From contig NZ_JAQGNQ010000053.1 of the NCBI RefSeq assembly GCF_028291745.1, positions 1 to 64,000 on the forward strand: a DNA stretch of 64,000 nt. Reading direction: 5' to 3'. The DNA comes from Ramlibacter sp. GTDB taxonomy: Bacteria > Pseudomonadota > Gammaproteobacteria > Burkholderiales > Burkholderiaceae_C. Below are positions 24,106 to 31,708 of the stretch, one piece after another. The notes under the pieces are model-generated. The model did no database searches and was not told the DNA's origin. It saw only the letters and a list, made by a program, of their open reading frames with translations. The position numbers were made by a program, and so were the translations under genes. Within the stretch, counting starts at the first letter, position 1; every line of letters begins with the position of its first letter.

Positions 24106-24318
24106 ATGACGACCATTCGTGTCAAGGAAAACGAGCCGTTTGACGTGGCGCTGCGCCACTTCAAGCGCACCATCGAGAAGCTGGGTCTGCTGACCGAGCT
24201 GCGCGCCCGCGAGTTCTACGAAAAGCCCACCGCCGAGCGCAAGCGCAAGAAGGCTGCCGCCGTCAAGCGTCACTTCAAGCGCGTGCGCAGCATGCAGCTG
24301 CCGAAAAAGCTCTACTGA
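24106..24318 (+). CDS. rpsU: 30S ribosomal protein S21
   Basis: 70 residues, standard S21 length and pattern: [20 protein letters not shown], a basic middle with [17 protein letters not shown], and the KKLY C-terminus. Own strong promoter, structured leader and a terminator immediately downstream. Followed by the YqeY gene as in many Proteobacteria, but dnaG and rpoD do not follow here. Confidence 0.98.
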   Translation: MTTIRVKENEPFDVALRHFKRTIEKLGLLTELRAREFYEKPTAERKRKKAAAVKRHFKRVRSMQLPKKLY

Positions 24319-24340
24319 GCCCCGGCTGACCGCATCCGAA

Positions 24341-24373
24341 AGCCCGCCTGGGGACGCTCAGGCGGGCTTTTTT
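24341..24373 (+). terminator. Rho-independent terminator after rpsU
   Basis: AGCCCGCCTG pairs with CAGGCGGGCT (24341-24350 and 24359-24368) and is followed by a T-run. It lies 22 bases after the rpsU stop and 20 before the YqeY start, so it should attenuate read-through. Confidence 0.88.
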
Positions 24374-24393
24374 CATTCTTTCGAGGAAAACAA

Positions 24394-24837
24394 ATGACGC
24401 TCAAGGAACGCATCACCGAGGACATGAAGGCCGCCATGCGCGCCAAGGACAGCGACCGCCTGGGCGCCATCCGCATGCTCACGGCCGCCATCAAGCAAAG
24501 GGAAGTGGACGAGCGCATCGAGCTCGACGACGTGGCCGTGGTGGCGATCGTCGACAAGCTCCTGAAGCAGCGCAAGGACAGCATCGAGGCCTTCCAGAAG
24601 GCTGCCCGGCAGGACCTGGTCGACAAGGAACAGGCCGAGGTCATGGTGCTTCAGGCCTACCTGCCGCAGCGCCTCTCGGCCGCCGAGATCGACACCGAAG
24701 TGAAAGCGATCGTCGCCGAGCTGGGCGCCAAGGGCCCGGGCGACATGGGCAAGGTGATGGGCGCGGTGAAGTCGCGGCTCGCCGGCAAGGCCGACATGGG
24801 GCAGGTCAGCGCGGCGGTGAAGGCGGCGCTGGCTTGA
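24394..24837 (+). CDS. GatB/YqeY domain-containing protein
   Basis: 147 residues, the free-standing YqeY form of the helical domain that ends the GatB subunit of the tRNA amidotransferase. The sequence shows MTLKERITEDMKAAMRAKDS, LGAIRMLTAAIKQREVDER, and the C-terminal GPGDMGKVMGAVKSRLAGKA motif. It may bind tRNA. The start has an upstream GAGGAAAAC site. Placed after rpsU, as usual. Confidence 0.93.
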   Translation: MTLKERITEDMKAAMRAKDSDRLGAIRMLTAAIKQREVDERIELDDVAVVAIVDKLLKQRKDSIEAFQKAARQDLVDKEQAEVMVLQAYLPQRLSAAEIDTEVKAIVAELGAKGPGDMGKVMGAVKSRLAGKADMGQVSAAVKAALA

Positions 24838-25160
24838 GGATGTCTCCCGGGCGTCAGGATGTCTCTCGGGTCGTCAGGATGTCTCCCGGACCTGAAGATG
24901 TCAGCCCGGGCTTGAGGATGTCATCCCGGGCTTGACCCGGGATCCACGGCGGCGCTTCATCCACCGCCGCCTGGATTGCGGGTCAAGCCCGCAATGACAT
25001 CGACGCCGCCAGGATGGGCGGCGCTGGGCCCAGACGCGATGACATCCAGCCGGCCCGGATGGGCGGCTCTCCGCCCGCCCGCAATCACTTCCGCACCGCC
25101 CGCTGTGCCTTGCGAGATCCCGGCCTGCGCCGGGATGGGCGGCTCTTGGCCGCGTAGCGG
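24838..25160. repeat. CCCGGGCTTGACCCGGG-type repeat cluster (copy 2, largest)
   Basis: A 323-base gene-free stretch. It starts with several degenerate GGATGTCTCCCGGG units, then a full bipartite palindrome (TCATCCCGGGCTTGACCCGG; GATTGCGGGTCAAGCCCGC), then shorter GGATGGGCGGC units. It separates the YqeY gene from the convergent pmbA. I see no open frame worth calling. Confidence 0.85.
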
Positions 25161-25161
25161 C

Positions 25162-26538
25162 CTACGAGCCGCCCACCTTCATCCGGTTGATCAGGATCGA
25201 GCCCACCGTCTTCGCCCCGTAGTTGTACACGTCGGCCCCCACCGCCTGGATGCCCATGAGCATGTCGCGCAGGTTGCCGGCGATCGTGATCTCCTGCACC
25301 GGGAAGGCGATCTCGCCGTTTTCCACCCAGAAGCCGCTGGCGCCCCGCGAATAGTCGCCGGTCACGTAGTTCACGCCCTGCCCCATCAGCTCGATCACGA
25401 ACAAGCCGGTGCCCAGCTTCTTCAGCATCGCGACGAGGTTGTCCGTCGGCTGCGTGAGCCGCGAGGTCATCGTGAGGTTGTGCGAGCCACCCGCATTGCC
25501 GGTGGTCTTCATGCCCAGCTTGCGCGCGGAATAGCTGCTGAGGAAGTAGCCCTCCACCCGGCCCGCATCCACCACCTTGCGCGCCCGCGTGCGCACGCCT
25601 TCCTCGTCGAAGGGAGCACTGCCCTTGCCGCGCCGCACGAAGGGATCCTCCAGCACGTCGATGTGCTCGGGAAACACCTGCTTGCCCAGCGAATCGAGCA
25701 GGAAGGTGCTCTTGCGATACAGGGAGCCACCGCTGACAGCCTGCACGAAGCCCCCCAGCAGGCCGGCGGCCAGCGGCGACTCGAACAGCACCGCGCACTC
25801 GCCGGTCGGGATCTTGCGGGACTTCAGGCGGGCCAGCGCGCGTTCGGCGGCATAGCGGCCCACCGCCTCGGGCGCCGCCAGTTCCTGCGCCGAGCGCATG
25901 GAGGTGTACCAGGCGTCGCGCTGCATCTCCTCGGCACGGCCGGCGATCGGCGCGACCGAGATCGAATGGCGCGAGCTCGCATAGCCGCCGCGAAAGCCAT
26001 GCGTGTGCGCGCTGAAGAAATGGCTCTGCTGCGCCGACACGCCCCCGCCCTCGCTGTTCGTGATGCGCGGGTCGGTATCGAAGGCCGCGCGCTCGCAGCG
26101 CAACGCGATCTCCGCGGCCTGCTCGCTGGTGATGCTCCACGGGTGGAACAGGTCCAGGTCAGGCTGGGAACTGACCGGCGCGATCTCTTCCGCATCGGGC
26201 AGGCCGGCGACCGGGTCCTGCGCGGTGAAGCGCGCGATGTCATAGGCGGCCTGCACGGTGCGCTCGAGGGCCGGGCGCGAGAAGTCCGAGGTGCTGGCGT
26301 TGCCGCGCTGGTTGCCCATGTAGACGGTGATGCCCAGCGACTTGTCGCGATTGCGCTCGACGTTTTCGAGTTCGCCCTTGCGCACGGAGACGCTCAGGCC
26401 GCAGCCCTCGGAGGCTTCCGCACCCGCGTCGGTGGCGCCGAGCTTGCGCGCGTGCTCCAGCGCGAAGTCGACCAGTTCCTCGAAATCGGCACGGCTGTAG
26501 GCAAAGCCGGATCCGTCGTGCGCAGGTGTCTTGTGCAT
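25162..26538 (-). CDS. pmbA: Metalloprotease PmbA (TldD/PmbA family)
   Basis: 458 residues. TldE/PmbA works with TldD as a peptide-cleaving complex (microcin B17 maturation and CcdA turnover in E. coli). The sequence shows VDFALEHARKLGATDAGAEA, VRKGELENVERNRDKSLGIT, and C-terminal TGDYSRGASGFWVENGEIAF and NRMKVGGS, all characteristic. Start MHKTPAHDGSG at 26538, because upstream codons overlap the divergent promoter region. tldD is not in this window. Divergent from darP. Confidence 0.95.
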   Translation of the reverse strand: MHKTPAHDGSGFAYSRADFEELVDFALEHARKLGATDAGAEASEGCGLSVSVRKGELENVERNRDKSLGITVYMGNQRGNASTSDFSRPALERTVQAAYDIARFTAQDPVAGLPDAEEIAPVSSQPDLDLFHPWSITSEQAAEIALRCERAAFDTDPRITNSEGGGVSAQQSHFFSAHTHGFRGGYASSRHSISVAPIAGRAEEMQRDAWYTSMRSAQELAAPEAVGRYAAERALARLKSRKIPTGECAVLFESPLAAGLLGGFVQAVSGGSLYRKSTFLLDSLGKQVFPEHIDVLEDPFVRRGKGSAPFDEEGVRTRARKVVDAGRVEGYFLSSYSARKLGMKTTGNAGGSHNLTMTSRLTQPTDNLVAMLKKLGTGLFVIELMGQGVNYVTGDYSRGASGFWVENGEIAFPVQEITIAGNLRDMLMGIQAVGADVYNYGAKTVGSILINRMKVGGS

Positions 26539-26608
26539 ATGGACGGCTATGATACTTGTGCAAGGCATGCAACACGGCCGCGCAGCCGTCCACGTCACCG
26601 TCTCTCCC

Positions 26609-27229
26609 ATGCCCCGTAAAATCAAAAAAGGCTACTTCGTCAAAGGCCACTTCGTTGCCGAAGGCAGCGAACTCGATCTTGAACTGCGCGCCGAGCAGAC
26701 CGGCGGCGAGCCGAGCCGCACCGAGCTGAAGAAGGAAAGCGCCGATCTGCAGAAGGTGGGCGAAGCCCTGCTGACGCTGCGCGGCGATCTGTTCGAGCGG
26801 CTTGCCCTGCCCGAGAACCTGGTCACCGCGCTCGAGGAGCTCAGGCGCATCAGCAACTTCGAAGGCCGCAGGCGGCAACTGCAGTACGTCGGCAAGCTGA
26901 TGCGGCTGCTCGAACCGCAGCAGCAGCAGGCCGTGCGCGACGCCCTCGAAGAACAACGCAGCGGCTCGGCCCAGCAGACCCTCGCCCTGCATGTGGCGGA
27001 GAAATGGCGCGACGACCTGATCGCCAGCGACGACGCGCTGCAGGCGTGGCTGCAGGCGCATCCGGAGACCGACGTGCAGCAGTTGCGCGCGCTGGTGCGC
27101 CAGGCGCGCAAGGACAGCGTCCCGACCCAGGACGAAGTCTCGCGCGGCGAGGCCCCGCGGCGCGGGCGCGCATACCGCGAAATCTTCCAGATCGTGCGCG
27201 ACCACCTGGAGCAGCAGGAACATGAGTGA
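26609..27229 (+). CDS. darP: Ribosome biogenesis factor DarP (YjgA, DUF615)
   Basis: 206 residues starting MPRKIKKGYFVKGHFVAEGS (26609). Family markers: LKKESADLQKVGEALLTL, FEGRRRQLQYVGKLMR, and YREIFQIVRDHLEQQ at the C-terminus. DarP (YjgA) associates with the 50S precursor. Codons before this ATG overlap the pmbA promoter and lack similarity. Divergently paired with pmbA, as often seen in beta- and gammaproteobacteria, and its 3' end overlaps mog by 8 bases. Confidence 0.93.
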   Translation: MPRKIKKGYFVKGHFVAEGSELDLELRAEQTGGEPSRTELKKESADLQKVGEALLTLRGDLFERLALPENLVTALEELRRISNFEGRRRQLQYVGKLMRLLEPQQQQAVRDALEEQRSGSAQQTLALHVAEKWRDDLIASDDALQAWLQAHPETDVQQLRALVRQARKDSVPTQDEVSRGEAPRRGRAYREIFQIVRDHLEQQEHE

Positions 27230-27809
27230 GCATGACAGCATCGCGATCGGCATCGTCTCGATCAGCGATCGCGCTTCCACCGGCGTCTACCAGGACAAGG
27301 GCCTGCCGGCGCTGAAGGACTGGCTCACGCGCGCGCTGCGCAACCCCATCAGCTTCCACGAGCGGCTGATCCCCGACGAGAAGGAGCGCATCAGCGCCAC
27401 ACTGGTCGAACTGGTGGACGCCGGCTGCGCGCTGGTGCTGACCACCGGCGGCACCGGCCCGGCGCCGCGCGACGTCACGCCGGAAGCGACCCTGGCGATT
27501 GCCGACAAGGAGATGCCCGGCTTCGGCGAACAGATGCGGCAGGTCAGCCTGCGCTTCGTGCCGACCGCCATCCTCTCGCGCCAGGTCGCCGTGATCCGCA
27601 AGCAGACGCTGATCATCAACCTGCCCGGCCAGCCGAAAGCGATCCAGGAAACACTGGAGGGCTTGAAGGAAGACGGCAAGCAGCTGGTGCCGGGCGTCTT
27701 CGGGGCCGTGCCCTATTGCGTGGACCTGATTGGCGGGCCGTACCTGGAAACGAACGACGAGGTGTGCAAGGGGTGGCGGCCGAAGGGGGCCGTGCGGGCG
27801 GCCAAATAA
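27222..27809 (+). CDS. mog: Molybdopterin adenylyltransferase
   Basis: Activates molybdopterin with AMP before molybdenum insertion. 195 residues, with IGIVSISDRASTGVYQDKG at the N-terminus and the catalytic/nucleotide motif TTGGTGPAPRDVTPEAT near 85-101; NLPGQPKAIQETLEGL follows. Start overlaps the darP stop (ATGAGTGA). NasA, the nitrate reductase 4-9 kb upstream, is a molybdenum cofactor enzyme that would need this product. Confidence 0.94.
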   Translation: MSEHDSIAIGIVSISDRASTGVYQDKGLPALKDWLTRALRNPISFHERLIPDEKERISATLVELVDAGCALVLTTGGTGPAPRDVTPEATLAIADKEMPGFGEQMRQVSLRFVPTAILSRQVAVIRKQTLIINLPGQPKAIQETLEGLKEDGKQLVPGVFGAVPYCVDLIGGPYLETNDEVCKGWRPKGAVRAAK

Positions 27810-27814
27810 AGGGC

Positions 27815-27935
27815 TGTTAGCCCCTTCCCCCGCCGGGGGAAGGCTGGGATGGGGGCGCTCCCCGGAACACAGTGCGTTCCACCAGCGCCGCAGCGCCCCC
27901 ACCCCGACCCTCCCCCGGAAGGGGAGGGAGGAAGT
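27815..27935. repeat. CCCTTCCC/GGGAAGG palindromic repeat (copy 3)
   Basis: CCCCTTCCCCCGCCGGGGGA at one end and CCCTCCCCCGGAAGGGGAG at the other, with GGGGGCG and CGCCCCC inner arms, between the convergent mog and cysE genes. Same family as 5250-5402 and the insertion in nasA. Confidence 0.75.
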
Positions 27936-27940
27936 CAACG

Positions 27941-28714
27941 CTATTTCCCCACCAGCTGCGTCAACTTCTCTTTCTCGAAGTTCTCCGTCGTCTGCGCCCC
28001 TGGCGGCACGCAGTCCTCGCCGCGGCGTGCGGCGGACAAGTTCTCGATCGCCTGCCACAGCAGCGCGATCTGGTGTTCCTGCAAGGAGGCGTTGTCGATC
28101 AGGCCTCGCATCGCCTGCGACAGCGGGTCGTCGCTCTGTGTCACGCCATAGGCGGAGAAGCCCATCTTCGCGGCGACTTCCTCGCGCCGTGCCGAATCCT
28201 CGGCCTGGATGATGCGCGCGGGGATGCCGACGGCAGTCGCGCCCTCGGGCACCGGCTTCGTCACCACCGCGTTGGAACCCACGGCGGCGTTGTCGCCCAC
28301 CGTAAAGCCCCCCAGCACCTTGGCCCCCGCGCCCACCACCACGTTGCGTCCCAGCGTGGGATGGCGCTTGGCGCCCTTGGCGAGCGACGTGCCGCCCAGC
28401 GTCACGCCCTGGTAGATGGTGCAGCCATCGCCCACTTCCGCGGTCTCGCCGATCACCACGCCCATGCCATGGTCGATGAACACGCCGTCGCCGATGGTGG
28501 CCCCCGGGTGGATCTCGATGCCCGTCATCCAGCGCGAGAACTGCGAGATGAAGCGCGCCAGCCAGCGCAGCTCGCGCCGCCACAGCCAGTGGGCGCCGCG
28601 ATGCAGCAGCAGCGCGTGCAGCCCCGGATAGCACGTGAGCACCTCCCACTTGCTGCGCGCGGCAGGGTCGCGGTCGAGGATGCACTGGATGTCGGAACGC
28701 AGGCGCTGGAACAT
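27941..28714 (-). CDS. cysE: Serine O-acetyltransferase
   Basis: Acetylates serine in the first step of cysteine synthesis. 257 residues from [17 protein letters not shown] (28714); a second ATG is 9 bases upstream. A short N-terminal helical domain is followed by left-handed beta-helix hexapeptide repeats ([40 protein letters not shown]) and [17 protein letters not shown]. The long C-terminal extension of about 90 residues ([20 protein letters not shown]...) is of the kind seen in beta/gammaproteobacterial family members. Twelve bases downstream of trmJ on the same strand, probably co-transcribed. Confidence 0.94.
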   Translation of the reverse strand: MFQRLRSDIQCILDRDPAARSKWEVLTCYPGLHALLLHRGAHWLWRRELRWLARFISQFSRWMTGIEIHPGATIGDGVFIDHGMGVVIGETAEVGDGCTIYQGVTLGGTSLAKGAKRHPTLGRNVVVGAGAKVLGGFTVGDNAAVGSNAVVTKPVPEGATAVGIPARIIQAEDSARREEVAAKMGFSAYGVTQSDDPLSQAMRGLIDNASLQEHQIALLWQAIENLSAARRGEDCVPPGAQTTENFEKEKLTQLVGK

Positions 28715-28726
28715 GGCGGCCACAGT

Positions 28727-29461
28727 CTAAGGCTTTGCCTTTTTCGCCGTCTCCAGCATGGCCTTGGCAACACCGCGCAGGATGTGGACTTCCTCGGGCG
28801 TGGGCTGCGCCCGGTTGAACAGCTGGTTCAGCCGCGGCATCAGCTTCTTGGGCGCGGCGGGGTCGAGAAAGCCGATCGCGACCAGCGCCTCCTGCCAGTG
28901 CTGCAGCATGCCGGCGACGGCGGCCGCATCCGCTGCGCTGGCGGCCGGCGTCGCGGCCGCCGGGGTCTGGAAGCCCCCCAGCGCGATCCGCCACTCGTAC
29001 GCGATTACCTGCAGGGCGGCCGCGAGGTTGAGCGATCCGTAGTGCGGCGACACCGGAATGCGCAGGGCGGCGTGGCAGCGGTACACGTCCTCGTTGCGCA
29101 TGCCGTAGCGCTCCGATCCGAACAGGAAGGCGACGCTGTGCCCGGCCGGGGCGATCGCCTGCAGGTGCTCGCGCGGGGTGGCCGTGGGCGGGCCGAAGTC
29201 GCGCGGCGTCATCACGGTGGCCAGCACGTGCGTCATGCCCTGCACGGCTTGATCGACGCTGTCCACCACCCGCGCGTTGCGCAGCACGTCGACGGCGCCG
29301 CTCGCGCGTTCGATCGTCTCCTCGCGCTCCAGCACGTCGCTCCAGCGCGGGTTGACCAGCACGAGGTCCTCGAAGCCCATCACCTTCAGGGCGCGGGCCG
29401 CCGCGCCGACGTTGCCGGCGTGGCTGGGTTGGATCAGGACGAAGCGGGTGGTGGGCATCAC
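28727..29461 (-). CDS. trmJ: tRNA/rRNA 2'-O-methyltransferase TrmJ (SPOUT)
   Basis: Methylates the ribose at position 32 of several tRNAs. 244 residues. SPOUT/SpoU signatures are VLIQPSHAGNVGAAARALK at the N-terminus, FLFGSERYGMRNEDVYRCH and SLNLAAALQVIAYEW in the knot region, plus a C-terminal helical extension. Ala-rich filler (TPAAATPAASAADAAA) lies between domain and extension. ATG 29461 or 29458. Same strand and close to cysE. Confidence 0.93.
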   Translation of the reverse strand: MMPTTRFVLIQPSHAGNVGAAARALKVMGFEDLVLVNPRWSDVLEREETIERASGAVDVLRNARVVDSVDQAVQGMTHVLATVMTPRDFGPPTATPREHLQAIAPAGHSVAFLFGSERYGMRNEDVYRCHAALRIPVSPHYGSLNLAAALQVIAYEWRIALGGFQTPAAATPAASAADAAAVAGMLQHWQEALVAIGFLDPAAPKKLMPRLNQLFNRAQPTPEEVHILRGVAKAMLETAKKAKP

Positions 29462-29618
29462 GCCGCGATTGTCCGGTACGCAGTTCGACGTAAGTCCGGC
29501 GACCGAAGAACCCTTGCGAACATGGCTGACAGGCCGCCGCTAAAATCACGGCTAACGTAAGCGCTCCGCATCGCCGGCTCGCTCCTGTCCCCTCGCGGAC
29601 GAAGCTCTTGAACAACTC

Positions 29619-30530
29619 ATGTCGCCCAACCAGCACCCCATGCTCAACATGGCCGTCAAGGCCGCCCGCGCCGCCGGCGCGATCATCAACCGGGCCGCGC
29701 TCGACGTCGAGGCCGTGCGCATCTCGCAGAAGCAGACGAACGACTTCGTCACCGAGGTCGACCACGCCGCCGAACACATCATCATCGACACGCTGCTGAC
29801 CGCGTATCCGGACCACGGCATCTGGGCCGAGGAATCCGGCCGCGAGCATGGCAGCGCCAGCTCCGATCACGTCTGGGTGATCGACCCCTTGGACGGCACG
29901 ACGAACTTCATCCACGGCTTTCCCGTCTACTGCGTCAGCATCGCCTTGCTGGTGCGCGGCCGGGTCGAACAGGCCGTGATCTACGACCCCACCCGCAACG
30001 ACCTCTTCACCGCCACGCGCGGCCGCGGCGCCTATGTCAACGATCGGCGCCTGCGCGTGAGCAAGCGCACGCAGCTCAAGGAGTCGCTGGTCTCCACCGG
30101 CTTCCCGTTCCGCCCGGGCGACAACTTCAACGTGTACCTGCGCATGATGTCCGAGGTGATGAAGCAGACCGCCGGCCTGCGCCGTCCGGGCGCGGCGGCG
30201 CTCGACCTCGCCTACGTGGCCGCCGGCTTCACCGAAGGCTTCTTCGAGACCGGCCTGTCCCCCTGGGACGTGGCTGCCGGTTCGCTGCTGGTCACCGAGG
30301 CCGGTGGCCTGGTGGGCAACTTCACGGGCGAGGCCGACTTCCTCGAGCAGCGCGAATGCGTGGCCGGCAACCCCAAGATCTACGGCCAGCTGGTGAAGAT
30401 CCTGGGCAAGTACAGCAAGTTCGCCAGCGCGGGCGAGAAGGCCGAGCTGCGCCAGAACACGCCGACGCTGGTCGAGCCGAGCCTGGAACCGGGCACGCAC
30501 GTGGATGAAGGACCGGGCCGGGAGGCCTGA
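29619..30530 (+). CDS. suhB: Inositol-1-monophosphatase family protein SuhB
   Basis: Mg-dependent phosphatase of the SuhB type, also a transcription-complex component in E. coli. 303 residues. Motifs: [10 protein letters not shown] (about 44-53), EESG (72-75), [19 protein letters not shown] (87-105) and [17 protein letters not shown] near 213-229, together the metal-binding site. The C-terminus is longer than usual, ending in [17 protein letters not shown]. Divergent from trmJ, as in many Proteobacteria. A TAAAAT box lies about 73 bases upstream. Eight bases separate it from the MscS gene. Confidence 0.95.
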   Translation: MSPNQHPMLNMAVKAARAAGAIINRAALDVEAVRISQKQTNDFVTEVDHAAEHIIIDTLLTAYPDHGIWAEESGREHGSASSDHVWVIDPLDGTTNFIHGFPVYCVSIALLVRGRVEQAVIYDPTRNDLFTATRGRGAYVNDRRLRVSKRTQLKESLVSTGFPFRPGDNFNVYLRMMSEVMKQTAGLRRPGAAALDLAYVAAGFTEGFFETGLSPWDVAAGSLLVTEAGGLVGNFTGEADFLEQRECVAGNPKIYGQLVKILGKYSKFASAGEKAELRQNTPTLVEPSLEPGTHVDEGPGREA

Positions 30531-30538
30531 CGAGAACG

Positions 30539-31654
30539 ATGCTGGCAAGCCTGCAGAACAATCCCCGCTGGATCATCACCCTCATCACCGCGCTGGTTGC
30601 GGCGCTGGGGGCAGTGGCCGCGCACATCACAGTGCGGGCCGTGCTGCGGCGCATGACGCGGCATTCGGTCGTGTTGCGCGCGATGCTGGAGTGCACGCGA
30701 CGGCCGGCCGCGGTGACCATGCCGCTGCTGGCGATGCAGTTGGTGTGGGGCGCCGCGCCCGACGATCTCGAGCACATCATGGTCGTGCGCCAGGTCACCG
30801 GCCTGCTGCTGATCGCCGCCTTCACCTGGCTGGTCGCGACCACGATCAACGGCGTCGCGGACGGAGTGATCGCGAGCAATCCCACGACCGGCGAAGACAA
30901 TCTGCATGCCCGGCGCATCGAGACGCAGGCGCGCGTGCTCTCGCGCAGCGCGATGGTGATCGTGCTGATCGCCGGCCTCGCGGTCGCGCTCATGACCTTC
31001 CCGGGCGCGCGCCAGCTCGGCGCCAGCCTGCTCGCCTCGGCCGGCGTGCTGGGCATCGTCGGCGGCATGGCCGCCCGACCCGTCTTCAGCAACCTGATCG
31101 CGGGCCTGCAGCTCGCGCTGGCGCAGCCCCTGCGCATCGACGACGTGCTGATCGTGAAGGACCAGTTCGGCCGGGTCGAGGAGATCACCGGGACCTACGT
31201 GGTGCTGAAGCTGTGGGACGAGCGCCGCATGATCGTGCCGCTGCAGTGGTTCATCGAGAACCCGTTCGAGAACTGGACGCGCACTGGCTCGCAGATCATG
31301 GGCACGGTGTTCCTGTACCTCGATTACGCAACGCCAATCGAACCGATCCGCGCGGAAGCGAAGCGGCTGGTCGAGGACATGCCCGAATGGGACAAGCGCG
31401 TGTTCGGGGTGCAGGTGACCGACGCGACCGACAAGACCATCCAGGTGCGGGTGCTGGTGTCCTCCTCCAGCTCGGGCAAGAACTTCGACCTGCGCTGCAA
31501 GGTGCGCGAGGGCCTGATCGCCTTCCTCGTGCGCGAATATCCACAGGCGCTGCCGGTGGTGCGCAACATCACGGACAACGAGGTGTCGCCGGAAGAACCG
31601 CGGCCCGGCCTGCGGCTGCCTCATAGAGAGCCCGTACCGCATCTGTCTGACTGA
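30539..31654 (+). CDS. MscS-family mechanosensitive ion channel
   Basis: 371 residues. Several N-terminal membrane segments (IITLITALVAALGAVAAHIT; LLLIAAFTWLVATTINGVAD) precede the pore helix ASLLASAGVLGIVGGMAARP and the conserved FSNLIAGLQLALAQPLRIDD. The MscS beta domain then follows (GRVEEITGTYVVLKLWDERR) and an alpha/beta C-terminal part. Role in osmotic downshift is known for the family. Co-directional with suhB. Confidence 0.93.
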   Translation: MLASLQNNPRWIITLITALVAALGAVAAHITVRAVLRRMTRHSVVLRAMLECTRRPAAVTMPLLAMQLVWGAAPDDLEHIMVVRQVTGLLLIAAFTWLVATTINGVADGVIASNPTTGEDNLHARRIETQARVLSRSAMVIVLIAGLAVALMTFPGARQLGASLLASAGVLGIVGGMAARPVFSNLIAGLQLALAQPLRIDDVLIVKDQFGRVEEITGTYVVLKLWDERRMIVPLQWFIENPFENWTRTGSQIMGTVFLYLDYATPIEPIRAEAKRLVEDMPEWDKRVFGVQVTDATDKTIQVRVLVSSSSSGKNFDLRCKVREGLIAFLVREYPQALPVVRNITDNEVSPEEPRPGLRLPHREPVPHLSD

Positions 31655-31708
31655 TCATCCCGGCCAGCCGCTGCTCCCGTCGGCCACGGGCGGGATAATC
31701 CGCCCTGC

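Noticed and set aside
26850-30548. Open frame of about 1232 codons on the minus strand across darP, mog, cysE, trmJ and suhB
   Set aside because: Crosses five real genes on both strands and a repeat; compositionally biased, no start site or motif.
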